This document shows, in pieces, positions 8,413 to 15,721 of a stretch of 64,000 bases of DNA. The notes beneath the pieces are model-generated. The model saw only the letters and a list, made by a program, of their open reading frames with translations, was not told the origin of the DNA and searched no databases. Origin of the DNA: Sulfomarinibacter sp963741385 (GTDB taxonomy: Bacteria > Acidobacteriota > Thermoanaerobaculia > Thermoanaerobaculales > Sulfomarinibacteraceae). The position numbers and the translations under genes were made by a program. Numbering within the stretch: position 1 is the first letter of the stretch; each line of letters begins with the position of its first letter. Where the stretch lies: NCBI GenBank assembly GCA_963741385.1, contig CAVUHO010000010.1, positions 62,001 to 126,000 of the forward strand. The letters run 5' to 3'.

Positions 8413-9602
8413 CACGGCGGGACCTCACCCGCGGCCGAGGCGAGCCGCGACGGAAGACCCGAAATGGCGGCAAAGGCCCGGGCCTCGTCTCCGGTCCACA
8501 TGGAGTGCGTTTCGCCGTAGCGGGCCACTGCGGGGTTCATCAATCCATAGGGGCTCTTCACGCCCGTGACCAGAAACCTCCCCTCGTCGAGCCGTACCCT
8601 GGTCGTGCCGCTGACTCTGCGTTGGGAACTCACGATCAGCGCCTCGATGTCGCGCATTGCAGGATCGAAGGCCTGGCCCTCGTGCAACCGGTCTCCCCAG
8701 AATTGCGCGAGGTGGTCCTTCCAGAAGCTCTGCCACCGCGTCAATACCAGCTTCTCGAGCTCGCGGTGAGCGGCCACCAGCACCACCGCCGCACCCGCCT
8801 CGAAACCGATCCGTCCCTTGATACCGAGCACCGTCTCTCCGAGGTGGATGCCGCGGCCGATCCGAAATTCCCGCAGTTTCGCCTCGAGGGCCTCCACCAG
8901 CGCGGGACCGTCCATTCGTTCGCCGTCAAGCGCCACCGGCAATCCCTCGAACCACTCCACCTCCATGTCCTGCGGCGCCGGCACCGGTGAGGCGGCGGCT
9001 GTCCAGGCATCGTCGGGAGGGCCCTGCCACGGGTCGTGGGTCCAACCGCCGCCGAGCGTGGTCCCCCACAGCCCGCTGTTGACCGAGTAGCGTCCCGCCC
9101 CCTTGGGCACGGGGACCCCCCACGCCTCGAGCTGCGCGATGGCACGGTCCCGTTCGAGCCCGAGTTCGCGCACCGGCGCCACGATCGCCAGATCGGGGAC
9201 GAGGACCGCAAGCGCGATGTCGAATCGAATCTGGTCGTTGCCCGCGCCGGTGGAGCCGTGGGCCACCGCATCGGCGCCGATCTCGCGCGCCACCCGGGCC
9301 ACCTCCACCGCCTGCTGGGTGCGCTCGGCCGCCACCGACACCGGGTACACCGCACCGCGAAGGACATTGCCCCGCACCAGATACGAGATGAAGTTCCGCC
9401 ACACCTTGTGGCGCGCATCGACCTCGCGGTGCTCCACGGCGCCGGCGGCCCGAGCCTGCGCGGCGACGGCATCGAGCTGCGCACGATCCATTCCACCGGT
9501 ATCGACCGTGACTGTGACGACCTCGTCCCCCCGCTCGCGCCGCAGCCACGCCGCGCAGAAGCTGGTATCGAGCCCGCCCGAAAACGCCAAGACGATCTTC
9601 AT
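8409..9602 (-). CDS. argG: Argininosuccinate synthase
   Basis: Joins citrulline and aspartate with ATP to give argininosuccinate. 397 residues. The pyrophosphate loop FSGGLDTSF begins at residue 8, HGSTGAGNDQIRFD lies near residue 115, and GRYSVNSGLWG near residue 170 is the usual substrate segment. The ATG at 9602 is preceded by GGAGG at a good distance, and a promoter lies about 35 bases further upstream, so this is the first gene of the operon. Because an N-acyl-citrulline is first made and then deacylated by the M20 enzyme, ArgG would receive free citrulline as usual. Confidence 0.96.
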   Translation of the reverse strand: MKIVLAFSGGLDTSFCAAWLRRERGDEVVTVTVDTGGMDRAQLDAVAAQARAAGAVEHREVDARHKVWRNFISYLVRGNVLRGAVYPVSVAAERTQQAVEVARVAREIGADAVAHGSTGAGNDQIRFDIALAVLVPDLAIVAPVRELGLERDRAIAQLEAWGVPVPKGAGRYSVNSGLWGTTLGGGWTHDPWQGPPDDAWTAAASPVPAPQDMEVEWFEGLPVALDGERMDGPALVEALEAKLREFRIGRGIHLGETVLGIKGRIGFEAGAAVVLVAAHRELEKLVLTRWQSFWKDHLAQFWGDRLHEGQAFDPAMRDIEALIVSSQRRVSGTTRVRLDEGRFLVTGVKSPYGLMNPAVARYGETHSMWTGDEARAFAAISGLPSRLASAAGEVPPW

Positions 9603-9637
9603 GCAACCTCCACAGTCCGACCCGCCCGGGCGGAAAA

Positions 9638-9669
9638 TGGATAATCATCCAAATATTCACGAATGTCAA
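9638..9669 (-). promoter_or_regulatory. Arginine operon promoter with ARG-box-like dyad
   Basis: On the minus strand TTGACA (9669-9664) is followed after exactly 17 bases by GATTAT (9646-9641), a good sigma70-type promoter in an unusually AT-rich spacer. Overlapping the -10 element is a 5-4-5 dyad, TGGAT-GATT-ATCCA (9651-9638), with the geometry of ArgR half sites (TGAAT-n4-ATTCA) and one substitution per arm. ArgR is encoded at the end of the same operon. The promoter is strong by eye; operator function is inferred. Confidence 0.65.
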
Positions 9670-9756
9670 GAGAAAATTGCTCCAGCGAATCAATAAAACA
9701 TCTCATGAAATGCTGAGAATTTTTGATCATTCACCGATTCCACCTCTGATCCATAT

Positions 9757-9780
9757 TGAATAGAAAGACAGTTTCATTCA
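9757..9780. promoter_or_regulatory. Inverted repeat between argG and smc
   Basis: A 24-base imperfect palindrome with TGAAT/ATTCA ends and GAAA/TTTC inner arms, in the AT-rich divergent spacer. The ends match the consensus ArgR half site, but the spacing is far longer than the usual four bases. It could be a second regulatory site for argG or an operator for smc. No clear smc promoter or ribosome site was found in this spacer. Confidence 0.3.
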
Positions 9781-9826
9781 CGCCACCTTCCGCCCACATC
9801 GATGATCTGCTACCGTTGCCCACCCG

Positions 9827-12800
9827 ATGGCGCAGATTCGCCTGAACTCGCTGAAGATCACCGGCTTCAAGTCCTTTCCGGACGAGGTGGAACTCACCTT
9901 TCCGGGGAAGGTGTCGGCGATCATCGGGCCCAACGGCTGCGGCAAGTCGAACGTTGTTGACGCCATCCTCTGGGTCCTCGGCGAACAGAGCCCGACCCTG
10001 ATGCGTCTCAAACAGATGGGCGATGTGGTGTTCAACGGCGCCTCCTCGAGGCCCGCCGCAGGGGTGGCCCAGGTGACCCTCGTGCTCGAGTCCGAGGACG
10101 GTCACTGGAAGGAAACCGACGGTCGTCTCGAGGTGCAGCGAAAAGTCTTCAGATCCGGGCCCTCCGAATACCGGCTGAACGGCCGGACGGCCCGCCTCAA
10201 GGATGTCTTCAACGAGCTCGCGGACGTCGGTCTCGCGACCCGCTCGTACTCCATCATCGAACAGGGCCGGGTCGGTCAGGTGCTGTCCGCGCGCCCCATC
10301 GACCGCCGGATTCTGCTCGAAGAGGCCGCGGGCATCACCCGCTACAAGGCCCGCAAGCACGAGGCCGAGCTCAAACTCGAGCACACCCGGCAGAATCTCC
10401 TGCGGCTCGACGACGTCATCGGCGAGGTCAACCGCAGCCTGCGCCAGATCAAACGCCAGGCGAAACAGGCCGAGGTCCACCAGAAGCTCGAGACCGACCT
10501 CAAGGACCGTCTGCGGCGGCTCCACACCATCGAGGCCCACTCGCTCAACATCCTGCGATCCGACATCACGCGCCGGCGGGCGCAGACCCAGAACGAGGTG
10601 GCCGCCGCCGCCGCGGCCCTCGGCGGCAGCGACGCCGATCTCGGACGGGCGCGCGCGGACCTCGAGGCCGGACGGAGGGAGACCGACGCCGCGCGAGATG
10701 AGGTGGGTACGCTGCTCGGTTCGCGTGAACGTCTCGAGGCCTTTCTGGAACGCTCGGCCGATCTCCTCGACAACCTCCGCTCAACCCTCGACCGCACACG
10801 GTCCGAGAACTCGTCGGTGGCTTCGAGCCGGCGCGGTCTCGACGACAGCATCGCCGCCTCCAAACTCCGCCAAGAAGATCTCGAACGCACCCTCGAAGGG
10901 GCGTGCGCCCAGGTTGCCGCCGCCGAGGAGGCGCACCGCGCCGCCGACAGTGTGCGTGCCGAGGCCGAGACCGCCAGCGGGCAGTTCCGCCAGGACCTCC
11001 TCCGTTCGATCTCAACCCTCACCGACGGCCGCAATCGTCTCGGCGACCTGGAGCGCGGGCGCGACCGGCTCGCCTTCGCGCTCGACCAGCTCGGCCACGA
11101 AAAACAGCGGCTCACCGACCGCCGCGCGGGGCTCGAAATCAGCCTGCGCGAGGCCACCGACCGCAGCCGCGCCGCTGCTCACTCGGCCGACGAACTGGCG
11201 ACCCGGCGCCGCGAACTTGCCGACGATCGGACCCGGCTCCGCGAGGAAGCGACGGCGGCGAAGCACGAGAGCGAGTCGCTGGGCCACAACCTGTGGGAGT
11301 TCAAGCACCGCCTCCAGGGGGTCGAGCGCGAACTTGCCCGCCACGCGGCCACCGCGGAACAGATCGCCCGCCTGGTGCCCAGCGATGCCGTGGCCGGTCA
11401 GCTTGGAGACTATCTCCACCCCTCTCCCGAGTTGGCGCCGGTCCTCGACCGCGCCTGGCGCGAGTGGCTCGAGCTGCCCGTGGTACGCACCCGCGGGTTG
11501 TCGCCCGACGAGCTCGAGGCGGTCTCCGATCTCGAGGGCAGGATCCGGCTGATCGCCGCCGGCGACCCACCCTCACGGGCGGCTCGCCCCACCCCCAAAG
11601 GCGCGGAAAACCTCCTCGACCGCGCCGGGATCGCGGCCGAAAACATCGACTGGGTCGCGCTCGCCCTGCCCCTGACCCTGCGCTGCGACGACCCGGAGCG
11701 AGCGCAGGAAATCGCCGACGCAAACCCCGACGCGGTGATCCTCTCCTCAGACGGAGTCCTTCGCCGCGGGCGGGTCTTGGAGCCGACGACCGCCGGCGCC
11801 CGCCACCCCGGCGCCCTTGCGCTGCGCGGCCAGAAAGACGAGTTGCAGGCCCAGATCGAGGACACTGCGGCGCGCACCGAGACATCCTCGGGACGCCACC
11901 GCGACGCCGCCGAAAGGCTGGATCACCAGTCCGGCGAGCTCGCCACCCTTGACGCCGATCTGGTGCTTGCCGAACAGGTGCGGGCGCGCGCGGTGGCGGT
12001 GGAGGAAAGTCTGGCCCAGGACCTCGGACGCGTCGAGCGCGAACTCGAGGCCCTCGGCGAGGAGGAGGAGCGCAGCCGCAAACAGGCGACGGAGCTGGCG
12101 GACCGCCACACACGGCTGGTTGAAGAGGTGGGCGCATTCGAAGCGAGGGGCCACGAGCTCGAGAAGGCGGTGGAGGATGCTGCGGTGCGGCTCGCCCAGC
12201 GCCGCGAGGAGGCCTCCGAGGCCCTTCGCGAACTCGATCGACGGCGCTCCGAACAACGGCTGGCGGAAGAGCGCGTGGAGGCGGCCCGCGCCGAGGCTGC
12301 TCGGCTCGCGGGTGAAGCGCGCGCGCTGGAGGAGAGGATCGGGGCGTTGGATGGGGAAGCGCAACGGATGGTGGCCGAACTCGCCACCACCGAGGACGAG
12401 GTCGTCCGTTCGCGAACCCGGCTCGCCGAGGAGCAGGGGCTGTTGGCCGCTGCCAGGGAACGCGAGCGGCGGCTGGCGGAAAAGATGGAGGCGATCACTG
12501 CGCGGGTCGCCGCACTCGAGAAAGAGGTCCGCGAACGGCGCGAAGCGCATGAGACACAACGCGACGCCCTGCACGCGATCGAGGTCGAGCAGACCCGCGC
12601 CCAGGCGGATTGGGAGCGTCTGCGCGAACACGCCGCCGAGGAACTCAGTCTCGCCGTTGAAGAGCTCCTGCAGACCGAGCCCGACCCCGAGGACCAGCCC
12701 GAGGCCCTGCGCGAGTCGGTGGATGGCCTGCGCGCCAAGATCGAGCGCCTCGGACCGGTCAACCTCCTCGCCCTCAGGGAGCTCGACGAGCTCGAGGAAC

Positions 12801-13345
12801 GGTCGAACTTTCTCACCGCCCAACGCAAGGACCTGGTCGAGGCCCTGCGCGCCCTCGACACCACCATCCGCGAGATCGACGCTACCTGCACCGAGCGATT
12901 CGTGGACACTTTCCAACAGGTCAACGCGGTCTTTACCGAGACCTTTTCGAACCTCTTCGGCGGCGGCACCGCCCGCCTCGATCTGGTGGACGAAGACGAC
13001 CCCCTGGAATCGGGCATCGACATCACGGCCCAACCACCCGGCAAGAAGAACCAATCGGTGCAGTTGCTATCGGGCGGCGAAAAAGCCCTGACCGCGTTGT
13101 CGCTGCTGCTGGCGCTGTTTCGAATCAAACCCTCCCCCTTCTGCATCCTCGATGAGGTCGACGCGCCCCTCGACGACGCCAACGTGGAGCGCCTGGCCGG
13201 TCTGGTGCAGGCGATGACCGAACACACCCAGTTCGTGCTGGTGACCCACAACCGCCGCACCATGGCCCGCGCCGACCTCCTCTACGGCGTCACCATGGAG
13301 GAGGCAGGGGTGTCGAAGGTGGTGTCGGTGAGGATGGAAGACTGA
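9827..13345 (+). CDS. smc: Chromosome segregation protein SMC
   Basis: ATPase that compacts and organises the chromosome with ScpA/ScpB. 1172 residues, full length. The N-terminal head has GFKSFPDEVELTF and Walker A IIGPNGCGKSNVVDAI near residue 35. A long coiled coil follows (about 170-510), then a hinge around 515-640, a second coiled coil to about 990, and a C-terminal head with signature LLSGGEKALTALSLL near residue 1078 and Walker B FCILDEVDAPLDD. ATG at 9827 is the first residue of the conserved MAQIRLNSLKITGFKS start; no clear Shine-Dalgarno is visible. It stands alone, divergent from the arginine operon. No scpA or scpB in the window. Confidence 0.96.
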   Translation: MAQIRLNSLKITGFKSFPDEVELTFPGKVSAIIGPNGCGKSNVVDAILWVLGEQSPTLMRLKQMGDVVFNGASSRPAAGVAQVTLVLESEDGHWKETDGRLEVQRKVFRSGPSEYRLNGRTARLKDVFNELADVGLATRSYSIIEQGRVGQVLSARPIDRRILLEEAAGITRYKARKHEAELKLEHTRQNLLRLDDVIGEVNRSLRQIKRQAKQAEVHQKLETDLKDRLRRLHTIEAHSLNILRSDITRRRAQTQNEVAAAAAALGGSDADLGRARADLEAGRRETDAARDEVGTLLGSRERLEAFLERSADLLDNLRSTLDRTRSENSSVASSRRGLDDSIAASKLRQEDLERTLEGACAQVAAAEEAHRAADSVRAEAETASGQFRQDLLRSISTLTDGRNRLGDLERGRDRLAFALDQLGHEKQRLTDRRAGLEISLREATDRSRAAAHSADELATRRRELADDRTRLREEATAAKHESESLGHNLWEFKHRLQGVERELARHAATAEQIARLVPSDAVAGQLGDYLHPSPELAPVLDRAWREWLELPVVRTRGLSPDELEAVSDLEGRIRLIAAGDPPSRAARPTPKGAENLLDRAGIAAENIDWVALALPLTLRCDDPERAQEIADANPDAVILSSDGVLRRGRVLEPTTAGARHPGALALRGQKDELQAQIEDTAARTETSSGRHRDAAERLDHQSGELATLDADLVLAEQVRARAVAVEESLAQDLGRVERELEALGEEEERSRKQATELADRHTRLVEEVGAFEARGHELEKAVEDAAVRLAQRREEASEALRELDRRRSEQRLAEERVEAARAEAARLAGEARALEERIGALDGEAQRMVAELATTEDEVVRSRTRLAEEQGLLAAARERERRLAEKMEAITARVAALEKEVRERREAHETQRDALHAIEVEQTRAQADWERLREHAAEELSLAVEELLQTEPDPEDQPEALRESVDGLRAKIERLGPVNLLALRELDELEERSNFLTAQRKDLVEALRALDTTIREIDATCTERFVDTFQQVNAVFTETFSNLFGGGTARLDLVDEDDPLESGIDITAQPPGKKNQSVQLLSGGEKALTALSLLLALFRIKPSPFCILDEVDAPLDDANVERLAGLVQAMTEHTQFVLVTHNRRTMARADLLYGVTMEEAGVSKVVSVRMED

Positions 13346-13373
13346 CGCCTGCGGCTTGAGGCTCGTCGGCAAG

Positions 13374-13410
13374 AATTTTGAATTCTCAATAAAAATTTGA
13401 ATTTTGAATT
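13374..13410. repeat. AT-rich 7-base-period repeat
   Basis: Tandem variants of AATTTTG with a period of seven bases, just downstream of smc. The spacer between smc and the convergent cytochrome gene (13346-13637) holds this array, a dispersed GC-rich repeat and an inverted repeat, and no gene I can support. Similar arrays recur at 19850, 31680, 40971, 41677, 58091 and 59375. Confidence 0.75.
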
Positions 13411-13453
13411 ACCCGCCAACTCCCCACCGACAATCGAAGTAACGAGAGTTCAG

Positions 13454-13492
13454 AAGCGTGTGCGGATACGAGCCGCGTGCGGCGGAGGTGCC
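13454..13492 (-). repeat. Dispersed copy of the 59.1 kb tandem-repeat unit
   Basis: Bases 13465-13492 are identical, as reverse complement, to a 28-base part of the 64-bp repeat at 59108-59135. The match continues leftward to about 13454 with two differences. Finding it 46 kb from the tandem array shows the unit is dispersed in this genome. Confidence 0.7.
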
Positions 13493-13497
13493 ACTTT

Positions 13498-13556
13498 CAA
13501 TATTGTTGGACACACGAACCTACCCGTCGGCACAGCGACGCGGGCCAACAATGTTG
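13498..13556. repeat. Inverted repeat, 12-base arms
   Basis: Arms at 13498-13509 and 13545-13556 pair in 11 of 12 positions around a GC-rich 35-base centre. It lies between the convergent smc and cytochrome genes and may act as a terminator structure, but no T-run follows, so it is more likely a dispersed palindromic element. Confidence 0.45.
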
Positions 13557-13637
13557 AGGGTGGCTCCTCCCGGGAAGCGAGTGCCGAAAGTCAGACCTTC
13601 TTTGTTCTGGATGCAGATGCACGGCAGCGACGCTCGG

Positions 13638-14550
13638 TCACTCGAGGCTGAGCAGATACTCCGCGATCGCGTGCAGATCGTCTTCGGGCAGCATGGCGAG
13701 GTTCATCTGGACGTCCGCCATGCCACCGCTCGAGAGCTTGTCGTAGCCCAGCGTCTCTCCGAACTGAAATGCCAGTGTGAGATCCGAAACCCCGGAATAT
13801 CGCTTGCGTCCTTCGAGATCGAGCAGGCTCGGGACCATTCCCTCGTCGCCGCGCGGGTGAGGGCCGCCTGCGAATTGGCGGTTCGTATCGGGAATCATCA
13901 GGGCGTTGCGCGGGGTGTGGCACTCGCCGCAGTGCCCGGGGGCGTTGACCAGGTAGGCGCCGCGGTTCCACGCCTCGCTTCGCTCAGGGTCCGGACGGAA
14001 CCCCGACTCGTCGAAGGCCAGCCGCTTCCATAGTCCGACACCGCGCCGGGCCAGGCCGGGAAGCGGGATGTCGGCGGCGTGCCCGGGCGAACGCACGGGT
14101 TCGAGCCCCCTCAGGTACGCCCAGAGGTCCAGCAGGTCCTCGACCCGCATGTTGCGGTACGACGTGTAGGGAAAAGCCGGGAAGTAGTTCCGCCGGTCGG
14201 GCGAGACCCCGCGGGTCATGGCGTCGACGAACTGTTCCGCAGTCCAGCTCCCGATGCCGGTTTCGGGGTCGGGTGTGAGATTCCCGGGCCAGAACGTCCC
14301 CACCGGCGTCTGGAACGGGGCTCCTCCGGCGGGCGGTCCCGTGACACCCGACGTCGCCGACGCCTTGTGGCACGAGATGCACCCGCCGGCGTGATACATC
14401 ACTTCGCCGCGGAGCGGGTCGGCGTCATAGGCAGGCAGGATCCGTCCGCTCGGGCGAGCCGCGGTCAGGACAAACAAGACCCGCGGCGGCCGCCACGACG
14501 ACAATCGCCAGGCCCGCTGCGACGCCCCTCGCGCGAGAGACCAAGATCAA
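13638..14550 (-). CDS. Dihaem cytochrome c, membrane-anchored; one frame break
   Basis: Periplasmic electron-transfer protein with two CxxCH haem sites, CISCH near the N-terminus and CGECH in the second half (VNAPGHCGECHTPRNAL). It resembles the cytochrome c subunits of alcohol/aldehyde dehydrogenases or small cbb3-linked cytochromes. The frame holding the haem sites has only a TTG start at 14504 and no signal, but directly upstream in another frame lies a clear signal anchor, GVAAGLAIVVVAAAAGLV, starting at TTG 14550, which overlaps the stop of the preceding cytochrome as TTGA. One extra base near 14505 joins them; the product is then about 303 residues. Probably an assembly error. Partner dehydrogenase not in the window. 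Confidence 0.8.
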
Positions 14551-15003
14551 TTCTTGGGCAGGCGGTACAGATCGTGACAGCTCTTGCAGCCGTTTCCGAC
14601 CTTGCCGAGAGCGGGCAGAAACGCCTCAGCTTCCGTCACCGACTGCAGGTCGACGGCTGCCTGGTGCGCACTCTTGAAGAGCTCGTCGAAGTGTTCGCGG
14701 TCGGTCCAGATCTCCGGCTTCGCCCAGGTCTGAACCTCGCCCTGGTCACTCCCCTCGGGAAACAGCTCGGCGGCCTGCGCGAGGTTGCCGGCGATCTTTT
14801 CTGCGTTGGCCCGGACGACACCGGCGTCGAACGGCTGGTCGTTCTTGGCGATAGCGCCGAGGTTCATCATCGCGTCGCGAACGCCCTCCATCGCCTTCTG
14901 CCGCTGCTTGATCGCGTCCGTCGCCGTCATGGCCGCCGCCGAAATCGTGACCACGAGCGCCGCCGCGATGCGCACCCCAGATGAATAGCCTTTGACTCCT
15001 CAT
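14547..15003 (-). CDS. Cytochrome c'/c556-like protein; probable frame break near the start
   Basis: Periplasmic monohaem cytochrome with C-terminal site CKSCHDLYR and a four-helix-like body, about 151 residues including the signal, typical of the c'/c556 family. The intact frame starts at GTG 14975 with no ribosome site. ATG at 15003, preceded by GGAGAGG, gives MRSQRLFIW and then leaves frame at a run of four G; removing one G joins it to VRIAAALVVTISAAAMTA, a good signal peptide. So the true start is probably 15003. First gene of a two-cytochrome leftward unit divergent from the peroxide genes. Ligand (NO, CO or electrons) cannot be told. Confidence 0.75.
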
Positions 15004-15058
15004 AATGCCCCTCTCCTCGATGTGTTGAGTCGCTCCAGAGTTGTCGATGTCGCCCCGA

Positions 15059-15087
15059 ACCATACGCGGCTTCCGCCCGGGAATCAA
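15059..15087 (-). promoter_or_regulatory. Probable promoter of the cytochrome pair
   Basis: On the minus strand TTGATT (15087-15082) and TATGGT (15064-15059) are separated by 17 bases, about 55 bases upstream of the cytochrome c' start and its GGAGAGG ribosome site. Both hexamers match the sigma70 consensus at four positions. Confidence 0.45.
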
Positions 15088-15143
15088 CCGGAATCGGCCA
15101 GGGACGCCCGGCTCGGCGACGAATCTGGACAGCGTCAAGATTC

Positions 15144-15172
15144 TTGACAAAGTCCATAATTAGACTTACTTT
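15144..15172 (+). promoter_or_regulatory. perR-katG promoter, probably giving a leaderless transcript
   Basis: TTGACA at 15144-15149, a 17-base spacer and TACTTT at 15167-15172, only six bases before the ATG at 15179. No Shine-Dalgarno precedes that ATG, so transcription probably starts at or next to the initiation codon. The spacer contains a dyad with AGTC/GACT ends (15151-15166) that could be the site of the encoded Fur-family regulator. Confidence 0.5.
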
Positions 15173-15178
15173 ACTTTC

Positions 15179-15709
15179 ATGAAAGACGACTCAGCAGATC
15201 TCCTCCGGCGCCACGGAGTCCAGCGCACGGCTCAGCGTCTGGCGGTTCTGGCTGCGGTGTCGCGTCGACCGCACAGCGCTGCGGACGATATCGCAAGCGC
15301 GGTACGGACCGACATCGGCGTCATCTCCCGCCAGGCGGTATACGACGCCCTCGCCGTCCTGACCGACAAGGGTCTCATCCGGCGCATCCAGCCTGCCCGG
15401 TCGCCGGCGCGCTACGAGGACCGGACCGGCGACAACCACCACCACCTGATCTGCCGTCTCTGCGACCGGATGGTCGATGTCGACTGCGCAGTCGGTGATG
15501 CGCCGTGCCTGACACCCGCCGACGACTCAGGCTACGAGATCGACGAGGCCGAGGTGATCTATTGGGGCCGCTGCCCAAAGTGCCTCGACCAACTCCGGGG
15601 ACACTCGGGAACTGAAGCAGAAACCAACCCCGTTCCACGCTCATCGCAAGCGCGGGACGATGGCGATACCGAACGACTGACTGAAAACGACCGGACCCAC
15701 CAAACATAA
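15179..15709 (+). CDS. Fur-family regulator, PerR-like
   Basis: Metal-dependent repressor, probably sensing peroxide. 176 residues, longer than usual because of a polar tail after residue 145. The N-terminal winged helix has VQRTAQRLAVL and SRQAVYDALAVL. The dimer domain has the two structural zinc pairs CRLC and CPKC. Regulatory-metal candidates line up with PerR: the His in RRPHSA, HHH before the first zinc pair, and Asp in MVDVD; the position of PerR Asp85 falls on E or D of RYED depending on alignment. It ends 13 bases before katG and shares its promoter, the classic PerR-katG arrangement. Zur or Fur is less likely given this partner. Confidence 0.85.
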   Translation: MKDDSADLLRRHGVQRTAQRLAVLAAVSRRPHSAADDIASAVRTDIGVISRQAVYDALAVLTDKGLIRRIQPARSPARYEDRTGDNHHHLICRLCDRMVDVDCAVGDAPCLTPADDSGYEIDEAEVIYWGRCPKCLDQLRGHSGTEAETNPVPRSSQARDDGDTERLTENDRTHQT

Positions 15710-15721
15710 GGAGATATCAAC

